Of a stretch of DNA of 64,000 nucleotides, positions 8,141 through 16,508 are shown piece after piece. The translations under genes were made by a program, and so were the position numbers. Where the stretch lies: the NCBI GenBank assembly GCA_000751295.2, contig CCMO02000001.1:3314615-3378614 (forward strand), read 5' to 3'. Source of the stretch: a bacterium YEK0313. Lineage in GTDB: Bacteria; Pseudomonadota; Alphaproteobacteria; Rhizobiales; Phreatobacteraceae. The notes beneath the pieces were generated by a model. The model was not told where the DNA came from. It saw only the letters and a program-made list of their open reading frames with translations, and did not search any database. Every line of letters starts with the position of its first letter. Positions within the stretch are counted from its first letter, which is position 1.

Positions 8141-9945
8141 TCGGCGGCCTCCGGCACGATCGACCGCGCGCTTTCGGCGAGCAGCGGCGCCGCCAGCGTG
8201 TCGAGAGCCGCGATATCATGGCGCAGGGTGAAGGCCTGGAAACCCTCTCCGGGTCCCTCGCGATGGGCGCGATAGGCGGCGAGCAGCGCTGCGACATGGC
8301 GCGGCGCTTCGCTCGCCGCGACGCCTTTCCAGAGCACCCGTCCGATGCGGGCATTTTCGGCGAAGCCGCCGCCGACCGCAATGTCGTAGCCTTCGACCGT
8401 GTCGCCATCGTCATTGACCGGCACGCGCGCGCCGATGAGGCCGATATCGCCGATATAGTGCTGGGCGCATGAATGATGGCAGCCGGTCAGGTGCACGTTG
8501 ACCGGAACGTCTAGCGCCAGATGGGCCTCGACATGCCGGGCGATCGCCAGCGCATCGGCCTTGGTATTGGCCGCCGCGAACTTGCAGCCGGCATTGCCGG
8601 TGCAGGCGACGAGCCCTGCGCGGATCGGGCTTGCCGCCGTCTCAAGGCCGAGCGCAGCCACGGCCGCCTCGGCGGCCGCGACGCCGGCGTCCGGGATCCC
8701 CGACAGGATGAGGTTCTGCCAGACGGTCAGACGGATATCGCCATCGCCACGTTCGCGGGCGATGGCGGCAAGACCGGCCGCCTGCTCGGCCGCCAGGCGG
8801 CCGACCGGCACGGCGACCCCGATCCAGTTGAGGCCAGGCTGGCGCTGCGGGTGGACACCGATATGGGCATCGCGGCGGCTTGCCGGCCGGGGCGCGACGA
8901 AGGCTTCGTCGATCCGTTCGAGCGGCGCGCCGAGCCGTTCCTCGACCTTGGCGAGGAAGGTCGCGAAGCCCCATTCGTCCAGCAGGTATTTCAGCCTTGC
9001 CCGGTTGCGGTTGGAGCGGTCGCCGTGGGCAATGAACACCCTGACGATGGCATCGGCCACCGCGCTCGCCTGGTCCGGCCGGCAGAAGGCTCCGGTCGGA
9101 CGGGCGAGATCCTGGTGTCCGGAAATGCCGCCGAGAACGAGCCGCAGATAGGTCCCGGCCGGCACCGGCGAGCCGTCGCGGACCGCGACCGCCTGGAAGC
9201 CGACATCGTTGGTTTCCTCGAGGGCCGGCGAGACCCCGCCGCCGTCGAACGACACGTTGAATTTGCGCGGCAGGCCATAGAGCGTCCGGTCGGCGAGGAT
9301 ATGGAAATGCCATTGCCGGCAGAGCGGGCGGGTGTCGATGAGTTCGGCCGGATCGATGCCGGCGAGCGGCGAGCCGGTGACGTTGCGGATATTGTCCGCG
9401 CCCGAACCGCGCGCGACGATGCCGAGATCCATCAGCTCCTCGAGCAGCGCCGCGGCGTTCTCCGGCCGGATCTCGCGCATCTGCAGGTTGGCGCGGGTGG
9501 TGACGTCGAGCGCACCGCCGCCGAAACGGGTGGCGAGATCGGCGAGCCCGGCGAGTTGATGCGCCTTGAGGATGCCGTTCGGCAGGCGCATGCGCAGCAT
9601 GAAGCTGTCCTGCGCCGGCGCGACATTGAACAGTCCGAAATAGCGCCAGCGGAAATTGTCGGGCGGCGACGGCAGCCGGCCGGTCGCAGCGTCCGCCGCG
9701 AGCCGTCGATAGGCCTCGAAAGGGTGCTGCTCGCGCTTCCACTTTTCCTGGTCGACCAGCTTCCGGCCGGCGGCGATCTGGGCGTCCTGGGCGGTGACAT
9801 GTTCGGCATCCGGGCCGGCCGGAAGCTGGGCGACCAGGAAAAGTGGAAGCGCGAGCAGCACCCTTTCGAGGGCCCGCGCCGCCGCGGCGCCCGCCACGAA
9901 GCCTTCGAGATAGCGCTTCTGATCCGCGCCGAAGTCCTGAGCCAT
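8137..9945 (-). CDS. nirA: Nitrite/sulfite reductase hemoprotein (NirA/CysI family)
   Basis: Siroheme/[4Fe-4S] reductase for assimilation of sulfite or nitrite; the cysJ-cysG partners fit either, with sulfite more likely. It is 602 residues with two pseudo-repeated ferredoxin-like and catalytic lobes. DNFRWRYFGLFNVAPAQDSFMLRMR and TTRANLQMREIRPEN mark the first half. Cluster ligands are C-x5-C in ACTGNAGCKFA (about residue 443) and C-x3-C in LTGCHHSCAQHYIGDIGL (about residue 488). Residues about 25-44 are encoded by an inverted copy of the DNA for residues about 59-78, which keeps the frame open but replaces the normal N-terminal linker. First gene of its operon, transcribed leftwards. Confidence 0.9.
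   Translation of the reverse strand: MAQDFGADQKRYLEGFVAGAAAARALERVLLALPLFLVAQLPAGPDAEHVTAQDAQIAAGRKLVDQEKWKREQHPFEAYRRLAADAATGRLPSPPDNFRWRYFGLFNVAPAQDSFMLRMRLPNGILKAHQLAGLADLATRFGGGALDVTTRANLQMREIRPENAAALLEELMDLGIVARGSGADNIRNVTGSPLAGIDPAELIDTRPLCRQWHFHILADRTLYGLPRKFNVSFDGGGVSPALEETNDVGFQAVAVRDGSPVPAGTYLRLVLGGISGHQDLARPTGAFCRPDQASAVADAIVRVFIAHGDRSNRNRARLKYLLDEWGFATFLAKVEERLGAPLERIDEAFVAPRPASRRDAHIGVHPQRQPGLNWIGVAVPVGRLAAEQAAGLAAIARERGDGDIRLTVWQNLILSGIPDAGVAAAEAAVAALGLETAASPIRAGLVACTGNAGCKFAAANTKADALAIARHVEAHLALDVPVNVHLTGCHHSCAQHYIGDIGLIGARVPVNDDGDTVEGYDIAVGGGFAENARIGRVLWKGVAASEAPRHVAALLAAYRAHREGPGEGFQAFTLRHDIAALDTLAAPLLAESARSIVPEAAE
9714..9871. repeat. 58-bp near-perfect inverted repeat inside nirA
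   Basis: Arms 9714-9771 and 9814-9871 are reverse complements over 58 bp with a single mismatch (9755 against 9830), separated by 42 bases. The left arm encodes the conserved family segment around DQEKWKREQHPFE. The right arm is the same DNA inverted, read as LERVLLALPLFLVAQLPAG in a region where homologues have an unrelated flexible linker. A template-switch copy or an amplification/assembly chimera would produce this structure. Confidence 0.95.
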
Positions 9946-10185
9946 CCGCTCCCCGTCATGAACAAGCCAGGGGCCGGCGTCGTTGGCGGCCGTTCAAAGG
10001 GTCGGGACAGGACTGAGCAAGGCCGATGCCAGAGTCGGAGCGATGGCGGAAAAACAAGCGATATCAGGCTGTTGCGGCCATTTTTGAAGACCAGACGGAA
10101 CCGCGCGCAGCCGCCATGCCCAACCGGCGAGCGTCGCGCTGCCCGGAATTTGTGCAGTGCAGCGCCCGAAGCCGCCGCGAGGCCG

Positions 10186-12375
10186 TCAGGCGGCCTCGGC
10201 CGTGGCCTCCGCGGCGCTCGGCAGGGCCGCCAGCAGGGCGATCAGCGCGCGGTCATGCAGCACCAGCACGGTCTCGCGGCCGGAAAGCCATTTGCGGGCA
10301 TCCTCGATCGACTGCGCGTCGGTCAGCTTCGCCTCGGCGATGACCCGGTCGGTATCGATCCGGCCGCGCACGCGCGCCGGCGGCACCTGGATGATCGACT
10401 GGTGCACGTCGCGGAAGTCGGCGTCGCCGTGCACGAGGTCGAGCGCCTTGTGATCCTCGAGCCCGAGCGCCTCGAACTCCTGGCCCAGCCGATAGGCGCG
10501 CTCGGCGAGCTCAGGCGGCCGGGTCTCCTCGGGGATCAGCAGCAGGCCGAGCCGGCGTAGGCCCCAGCCGATGGTGGCCGAGGCCGAAGCCCAGGAGGTC
10601 GGCACCGCGAGCCAGAGGCCGATAATGGTCGGCGACATCCAGGCGAAGATATAGGGCGAGATGGAAAAGGCCGCGATCGCCGCGACGATGCCGAGCAGGG
10701 TATGCCGCCAATGCCGCGCGATGATCGAACGCAGCGGGATCGACCCGTCGTCGCGCCGCTGGGTCTTCCAGCCGGTGTCCCGGCCCGACAGGATCGAGAA
10801 CACCGAGCCGGCCTGCACCAGCATCATGACCGGCGCGAGCAGGACGGACAGGACGATCTCGAGAATGACGGACAGGGTGAGCCGGATCGCACCGCCCGAG
10901 CCGCGGCGGGCGGGGCCATTCAGCAGGGTGACGAACCAGCCGAAGATCTTCGGTGCCAGCAGGATCACCATGGTGAAGATGAAGAGGTTGAAGGCGCGCT
11001 CGGCGTCGAAGACCGGCCAGGCCGGAAACAGCGTGAACTGGTTGGTGAAATATTCCGGACGGATGAAGGCCGCCTGCAGGGCCAGCATCAGGCCGACCAG
11101 CAGCTGGATCAGCCAGAGCGGGCTCGACAGGTAGCTCATGATGCCGGTGGCGAAATGCTGGCGGGTCGCCCAGTGCAGGCCCTTCGAGCCGATGACGCGC
11201 GAATGCTGAAGGTTGCCCTGGCACCAGCGCCGGTCGCGGATGGCAAGGTCCATCAGCGAGGGCGGGCTCTCCTCATAGGAGCCGCCGAGCTGCGGCAGCA
11301 TGTAGACGCCATAGCCGCGGCGGCGGATGAGCCCCGCCTCGACGAAATCGTGGCTGAGGATATGGCCGCCGAACGGCGGCTTGCCGCGCAGGTCGGGGAG
11401 CCCCGCCGAACCGGCAAAGGCCTCCATGCGGATGATGGCGTTGTGGCCCCAGTAATTGCCGTCCCGGCCGGACCAGACGGCAAGGCCTGCCGCGCAGAGC
11501 GGCCCATAGACGCTGGCAGCGAACTGCTGGAGCCGCGCCAGCAGCGTGTTGCGGTTGATCAGGCGCGGCAGGGTCTGGATGATGCCGGCATCCGGATCCT
11601 TCTCCATCGCGTCGGCCAGCGCCACGATGGTTTCGCCGGTCATGATGCTGTCGGCGTCGAAGACCAGCATGTGGTCGTAGGAACCACCCCACTGGGTGAC
11701 GAAATCCGCGATATTGCCGGCCTTGCGCGCCGTATTTTTCGGCCGATGCCGATAATAGATGCCGATGTCGGGCAGCCGCTCGCGCAGCGCCAGGAAGGCG
11801 CGTTCCTCGGCGATCCAGATGTCCGGGTCGGTCGTATCCGACAGGAAGAAGAAGTCGAAGGCGGCGCCATGTCCGGTCGCGATCACGTCCTCTGCGATCG
11901 CCTGCACGGCGCCGAACACACGGCCCGGGCTCTCGTTGTAGATCGGCATGACGACGGCGGTGCGCGACCTGAGCTTTTCCGGCAGCACCGGCTTCACGGT
12001 GATGCCGTGGCGCAGCAGATTGCCCATGCCGACCAGGCCGCTGGTGAAGGCGAGCGCGATCCAGGAGAAGTTGATCACGAACAGGATCATGAACAACCAT
12101 TCGAGCAGCGTGACGCCGCCCGCTTCGACCACCTTGTACATCTGGTAGCCGCCGAAGCAGGAAATGGCGAGCATGCCGCCGAAGGTGACGAGCCGCGAGA
12201 ACCAGGGCTTGCGCCAGCGCTCCGGCGCCGCGCGCCGCCGCTTCTCCGTCTCGCTCCAGCTGCGCAACGAAGCGGCGGGCATGGCCAGCGGAGCCACCGG
12301 CGGCATGGCGCCCTTGGCGCGGCCGAGCGCGATCGGGAGTGTCTGATCCGTCAGGGCGTCCATCGATAGAGCCAT
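10186..12375 (-). CDS. opgH: Glucans biosynthesis glucosyltransferase OpgH
   Basis: Inner-membrane glycosyltransferase that polymerises UDP-glucose into the osmoregulated periplasmic glucan backbone. It is 729 residues. Two N-terminal membrane segments (about residues 63-125) precede a family-2 glycosyltransferase domain with MPIYNESPGRVFGAV, the DxD motif in LVFDADSIMTGE and the acceptor motif RDRRWCQGNLQH. Several C-terminal membrane helices follow. It overlaps the end of opgG by 25 bases, as expected for an opgGH operon. An alternative ATG lies at 12363. The C-terminal cytosolic tail is less conserved. Confidence 0.95.
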   Translation of the reverse strand: MALSMDALTDQTLPIALGRAKGAMPPVAPLAMPAASLRSWSETEKRRRAAPERWRKPWFSRLVTFGGMLAISCFGGYQMYKVVEAGGVTLLEWLFMILFVINFSWIALAFTSGLVGMGNLLRHGITVKPVLPEKLRSRTAVVMPIYNESPGRVFGAVQAIAEDVIATGHGAAFDFFFLSDTTDPDIWIAEERAFLALRERLPDIGIYYRHRPKNTARKAGNIADFVTQWGGSYDHMLVFDADSIMTGETIVALADAMEKDPDAGIIQTLPRLINRNTLLARLQQFAASVYGPLCAAGLAVWSGRDGNYWGHNAIIRMEAFAGSAGLPDLRGKPPFGGHILSHDFVEAGLIRRRGYGVYMLPQLGGSYEESPPSLMDLAIRDRRWCQGNLQHSRVIGSKGLHWATRQHFATGIMSYLSSPLWLIQLLVGLMLALQAAFIRPEYFTNQFTLFPAWPVFDAERAFNLFIFTMVILLAPKIFGWFVTLLNGPARRGSGGAIRLTLSVILEIVLSVLLAPVMMLVQAGSVFSILSGRDTGWKTQRRDDGSIPLRSIIARHWRHTLLGIVAAIAAFSISPYIFAWMSPTIIGLWLAVPTSWASASATIGWGLRRLGLLLIPEETRPPELAERAYRLGQEFEALGLEDHKALDLVHGDADFRDVHQSIIQVPPARVRGRIDTDRVIAEAKLTDAQSIEDARKWLSGRETVLVLHDRALIALLAALPSAAEATAEAA

Positions 12376-13934
12376 GTCTCGCTTTGCGGTTGTCCGTCGC
12401 GTTCCAGGACGAGCCTCAGTTCAACTTGATTGGCGGCCTCAGGATCAAGTTCGAAGGTGACCCTATAGAGGCGCAGTTCGGGCACGAAGCGGCCATCGAC
12501 GGCACCGACCTTGCCGCGCTGGGTGGTCAGATTGGGCTTCAGCCCGACGCCGCGCGTCGGGTCGGCGAACTCTTCCGCAGTATAGTCCACCATGAAACGC
12601 CGCCGCCGACCGCCGGCCGCAGCGCGGCCGGTCCGGGTTGCCGCCACATGGGGCACGCTCGGCCGTTCGGGCGGCTGCCAGCACCAGTGCATCCGATAGG
12701 TGAAGCTGTGCTCGCCGCCCTTGGCGAGCGGCTGGCGCGGCCGCCAATAGGCGAGGATATTGCGGTTCATCTCGTCGTTGACGGGAATCTCGATGAGCTG
12801 GATCTGGCCCTGGCCCCACTCGTTGAGCGGCTCGATCCAGACGCTCGGCCGGCGTTCGAAGCGGGCGTCGAGATCGTTATAGGCCTCGAAGCGCCGGTCG
12901 CGCTGCAGCAGTCCGAACCCCTTGGGGTTCTGGTCGACGAAGGCCGAGATCTGCAGCGTGTCCGGATTGTGCAGCGGCCGCCAGACCCATTCGCCGTTGC
13001 CGTTCCACATTTCCAGGCCGTTGACGTCGTGCACGCCGCCGCGCACGTCGTCGACATTGGTCCGGTCGTTCGGCGCGAACAGGAAATTGGCGGTCAGCGG
13101 CGCGATGCCGACATGGGCGAGATCGACGCGCGGGAACAGCGTCACCTCGGTATCGCAGACCGTGATGTCGCCCGGCCGCAGCGAGAACCGGTAGAGCCCG
13201 GTGACGCTGTCCGAATCGAGCAGGCCGTGAATGACGAGATTGGTCGAGCCGGCACCGGGTCGCTCGATCCAGAAGGTGCGGAAGGCCGGGAACTCCTCGC
13301 CCTGCGGCTCCGCGACATTGAGAATGAGACCGCGCGCCTGCAGGCCGAAGGTCTGGCCGCGGGCGATGGCGCGAAAAAAGCTCGCGCCCTGGAAGGTCAT
13401 CACCTCGTTCATCTGGTCCGGCCGGTTGAGCGGCGCCAGCGCCTGGAAACCGGTGAAGGGCAGGGACGCGTCGGCCGACAGGGGCGGGACGTTGCCGTAG
13501 TCGAAGAGGTCGGCCGCAAAACGCTGGTCGCGGATGATGCCGCTTTCCACCGTGCGGATCACCACCGGGGTCGTGAAGACGTTGCCGGGCGGCAGGAGAT
13601 CGAGGGTGAAGCCGCGGTTCTCGCCGGCCCAGAGGCGCTTGTCCGGCTTGAACTGGATCTGCCGGTACTGTTCCAGGCTCAGTTGCGTCAGCGCGCGGGG
13701 GATCTCGGCGCGTGGCGCCTGATAGGGCGCCTTGGAGATCTCGCGCGCATAATCGATGAGGGCCTGCCGCGAGATCGGCTGGCCGTCGGCCACCGCGGCG
13801 GCCGCGGCTTGCAACGGCGTCGGCGGCTGCGCCGGAGGCTGCGGCGCCGGGGCCTGGGCGGCCGCCGGTCGCGCCAGCAGGGCAAGCGCCGGGGCGGCCA
13901 TCAAGGTCTCGAAGAAGTCACGGCGGCTTGGCAT
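12351..13934 (-). CDS. opgG: Glucan biosynthesis protein OpgG/OpgD (Tat-exported)
   Basis: Periplasmic protein that modifies or branches the osmoregulated periplasmic glucans made by OpgH. The start at 13934 gives a twin-arginine signal, MPSRRDFFETLMAAPALAL, cleaved after the AAAQA stretch; the frame extends 20 codons further but without family similarity. The mature 490 or so residues show the OpgG beta-sandwich signatures RAEIPRALTQLSLEQYRQI, RFAADLFDYGNVPPL and SCWVWRPL-like segments, with NGEWVWRPLHNPDTLQ near the middle. A Tat signal is more typical of OpgD, but the partner opgH suggests the OpgG role. Total length 527 residues. Confidence 0.9.
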   Translation of the reverse strand: MPSRRDFFETLMAAPALALLARPAAAQAPAPQPPAQPPTPLQAAAAAVADGQPISRQALIDYAREISKAPYQAPRAEIPRALTQLSLEQYRQIQFKPDKRLWAGENRGFTLDLLPPGNVFTTPVVIRTVESGIIRDQRFAADLFDYGNVPPLSADASLPFTGFQALAPLNRPDQMNEVMTFQGASFFRAIARGQTFGLQARGLILNVAEPQGEEFPAFRTFWIERPGAGSTNLVIHGLLDSDSVTGLYRFSLRPGDITVCDTEVTLFPRVDLAHVGIAPLTANFLFAPNDRTNVDDVRGGVHDVNGLEMWNGNGEWVWRPLHNPDTLQISAFVDQNPKGFGLLQRDRRFEAYNDLDARFERRPSVWIEPLNEWGQGQIQLIEIPVNDEMNRNILAYWRPRQPLAKGGEHSFTYRMHWCWQPPERPSVPHVAATRTGRAAAGGRRRRFMVDYTAEEFADPTRGVGLKPNLTTQRGKVGAVDGRFVPELRLYRVTFELDPEAANQVELRLVLERDGQPQSETWLYRWTP

Positions 13935-14018
13935 TGTCGGGGTGCTTTGATCGCGGGTCGCGGATGATAGACCGGAGGGTCGCGGTCGATTCAAACCTGC
14001 GGGCGGTTATAGCCCAAA

Positions 14019-14996
14019 TTACGGCGGTGAGGAGGGCCCCCTGTGGGGAGGCTCCTCTGACGGCGCCGGGCGGAACCGGGCGGCAAGAGCGGCGGCGATG
14101 TCGGCCGGCGCCGTCGCCGCGATCAGGCCGACCAGCACCAGAGCCATGCCGGCGAAATGATAGGCATGCAAGTTTTCGCCGAGGAAAAGAACCGACATGC
14201 CGACACCGTAGAGCGGCAGCAGATAGAGAAAGCAGGAGGTGATCGCCGGCCCCACGACCTTGACCCCGTACTGATAGAGCGAGAAGGCGCCGACGGCGGA
14301 GAACAGGGCGAGCGCCAGCACTGCCATCCAGACCGGCAGCGTCGTCGGCAGGACCGGCCCGTGCCAAGCCTCCCAGAGGCTGAAGGGCAGGAGCGTGACG
14401 ACCCCGGCCATGGCGATGGCGGCGAACAGCGACAGCGTCGGCAGGGTGCCGAGCGACCGGTCGCGCAGCACGACCGAATAGACCGCCCAGGCGGTTGCCG
14501 CCGCGGCGATGCCGAGATCGCCCGGATTGAACCGCAGCCCGAGGAGCGCGTCGACATCGCCCTTGAGCACGATCACCGCGACGCCCGCCAGAGCCAGCGC
14601 GACACCGGCCAGCCGGAGCGGCGACAGGGGCTTGCGCAGCACCACCGTCTCGATCAGCAGCACGATGACCGGCGAGGTCGTGTAGATCAGGGTGCCGTTG
14701 GTCGCGGTGGTGGCGGCGAGCGCGATGTAGACGAGCGCGCCGCAGACCCACATTCCGAGAAAGCCGAGCAGCAGGATGCGGCGCCAGGAGCTCTTCAGGA
14801 CCGGCCGGTGGCGGATCAGCGAGGACCAGGTGAACGGCAGGAGGATCGTCACCGCCAGCGCCCAGCGCAGCAGCGCCAGCGTGAACGGCGGCACGGCATC
14901 GCCGATGCCGCGCGCGATGACGATGTTCGAGGAAAAGAACAGCGGCATCACCAGCAGCAGCAGATAGGCGTTTCGCGTTTCGGCCTGGCTCGGCAT
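14019..14996 (-). CDS. EamA/DMT family transporter
   Basis: Integral membrane exporter of the drug/metabolite transporter superfamily. It is 325 residues with ten predicted hydrophobic helices in two EamA repeats: repeat 1 starts AYLLLLVMPLFFSSNIVIAR, repeat 2 starts near GDLGIAAAATAWAVYSVVLR. The start at 14996 was chosen because the first helix begins 10 residues later; the open frame continues upstream without similarity. The substrate is unknown. It stands alone between opgG and a divergent LuxR-type regulator, which could control it, although the sequence shows no operator. Confidence 0.85.
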   Translation of the reverse strand: MPSQAETRNAYLLLLVMPLFFSSNIVIARGIGDAVPPFTLALLRWALAVTILLPFTWSSLIRHRPVLKSSWRRILLLGFLGMWVCGALVYIALAATTATNGTLIYTTSPVIVLLIETVVLRKPLSPLRLAGVALALAGVAVIVLKGDVDALLGLRFNPGDLGIAAAATAWAVYSVVLRDRSLGTLPTLSLFAAIAMAGVVTLLPFSLWEAWHGPVLPTTLPVWMAVLALALFSAVGAFSLYQYGVKVVGPAITSCFLYLLPLYGVGMSVLFLGENLHAYHFAGMALVLVGLIAATAPADIAAALAARFRPAPSEEPPHRGPSSPP

Positions 14997-15287
14997 CAAG
15001 AAGGCTCCGCGCCCCTTTGCCGCGGGGCCTGCAGCCACTCAGCATGGCCGCCCCGCCGGGACAAGCGGGCCTGACGGCATGGCAGCGGCCCGGCCGTTCG
15101 CGGGCCGGCGCCTTACCGGTCTCGATGTCACCGCCGACACACAGTCGCCGGCCGGCGTCGCGCGCATGAAACATCACCCGACCAAACAGTGGCCCCCCGG
15201 CCGCGCTCTCGCGGCCCCGCATTGGGCCGGCGCCGGCCGGGGACCCGCACCAGCCGGCGCGCGGTGCGGGCAGGGTGCCCGTAAGGA

Positions 15288-16469
15288 ATGCCTTTGCCCG
15301 AGCGAACAGGGCTGAACGGATTGGCGATGGTGACGCAGATGTCGGCAGGCTCCATGTCTCATCTCATCGGGCAGATCTATGACGCCGCCCATCAGCAGAC
15401 ATCCCTCGCCTCGGCCATGGGCAGCCTGGCGCGCCTGTTTTCCGCCTCGCGGGCCTGCCTGCTGCGCATGGGGCCGGCGGAACACGGCTTCGATGCGGTG
15501 GCCTCCGCCGACGACGTCGACGATTTCAGGCGCCTCGATCCCGACGCCCTGCGCAATGACGGCCTGCTGCGCGCCATGCAGTCTCTGCCGGTCGGCCGGA
15601 TCGCCGCGCGCGACGAGCTGATCGACGAGCACACCTTCCGGCGCAGTGAATTGTGGGACGGCTTCTTCCGCCGCCGCGAAATGGAGATCGGCTGGACCTG
15701 CAAGCTCCGGTCGTCAGGCGGGACCGGCTGGTTCCTGGATCTGCAGCGCAGCGGCCGCCAGGGGCGGCTCGACGGCGCCGAGCTCGGTCTGCTGCGCGAG
15801 ATCCTGCCACATTTCGAACGCGCGACACGGATCAGCGAGCAGCTCGACAATGGAACGGGGATGGCCGACGGGCTGCTGCAGCGCGCGCTCGGCCTCATCC
15901 TCGTCGACGCCGACCGTCGCATCCTGCGCATGAACAGCACGGCCTCCGCGCTGCTGGAGCGGTCCGACGCGCCGCTCCAGGCCGTCGCCAGCGAAATCGT
16001 TGCCGTCAATCCGGGCGACGACAGGATATTGGGCCGCCTGATCGGTCAATGCTGCGCCGGCGGCACCGACCGCGCCCCGCGCGCCGGCGGCGCGATGCTG
16101 GTCATGCCGGACCTGTCGGAGCAGCCGTCGCCGCCGCTCATCCTGTCGGTCTCGCCGAGCGTGGGCGTGCATCCGTTCGGGCTCGGGCCGGCGCAGCGGG
16201 CCGTCATCGCCATTCACGAGACGGGCCCTGCGCATCGTGCCGACTGCGAGGCGCGCCTGCGCACATTGTTCGGCCTGACCGCGATCGAGGCGAAGATCGC
16301 CGCCGAGCTCGCGGCCGGACTCACGCTGAAGCAGGCGGCGGAGAAGAACGGCGCGGCGGACGGCACCGCCCGGACGCATCTGCGCGAAATCCTCCGCAAG
16401 ACCAATACGCGCCACCAGGGCCAGCTGATCGCGCTCGTCTCGGCCGTGCAGCCGCTCAGCCTGAAGTAG
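15288..16469 (+). CDS. LuxR-type helix-turn-helix regulator
   Basis: A 393-residue transcription factor. The C-terminal 65 residues form a LuxR/GerE DNA-binding domain (LFGLTAIEAKIAAELAAGLT through LREILRKTNTRHQGQLIALV). The long N-terminal part (residues 25-320) has no autoinducer-binding or receiver signature that I recognise, but the stretch LLQRALGLILVDADRRILRM looks like a PAS-type sensor. Several ATGs occur in the first 23 residues (MPLP, MVTQ, MSAG, MSHL), so the start is uncertain. It is convergent with the FadD-type ligase gene. The signal and targets are unknown. Confidence 0.75.
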   Translation: MPLPERTGLNGLAMVTQMSAGSMSHLIGQIYDAAHQQTSLASAMGSLARLFSASRACLLRMGPAEHGFDAVASADDVDDFRRLDPDALRNDGLLRAMQSLPVGRIAARDELIDEHTFRRSELWDGFFRRREMEIGWTCKLRSSGGTGWFLDLQRSGRQGRLDGAELGLLREILPHFERATRISEQLDNGTGMADGLLQRALGLILVDADRRILRMNSTASALLERSDAPLQAVASEIVAVNPGDDRILGRLIGQCCAGGTDRAPRAGGAMLVMPDLSEQPSPPLILSVSPSVGVHPFGLGPAQRAVIAIHETGPAHRADCEARLRTLFGLTAIEAKIAAELAAGLTLKQAAEKNGAADGTARTHLREILRKTNTRHQGQLIALVSAVQPLSLK

Positions 16470-16508
16470 CGCCGCCGGCGCCTGGACCAGGCGGCGCGCG
16501 GCACTGTC

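Noticed and set aside
6338..8275. A 645-codon plus-strand frame
   Set aside because: Antisense to cysJ and the start of cysG; no recognisable domain, composition typical of shadow frames.
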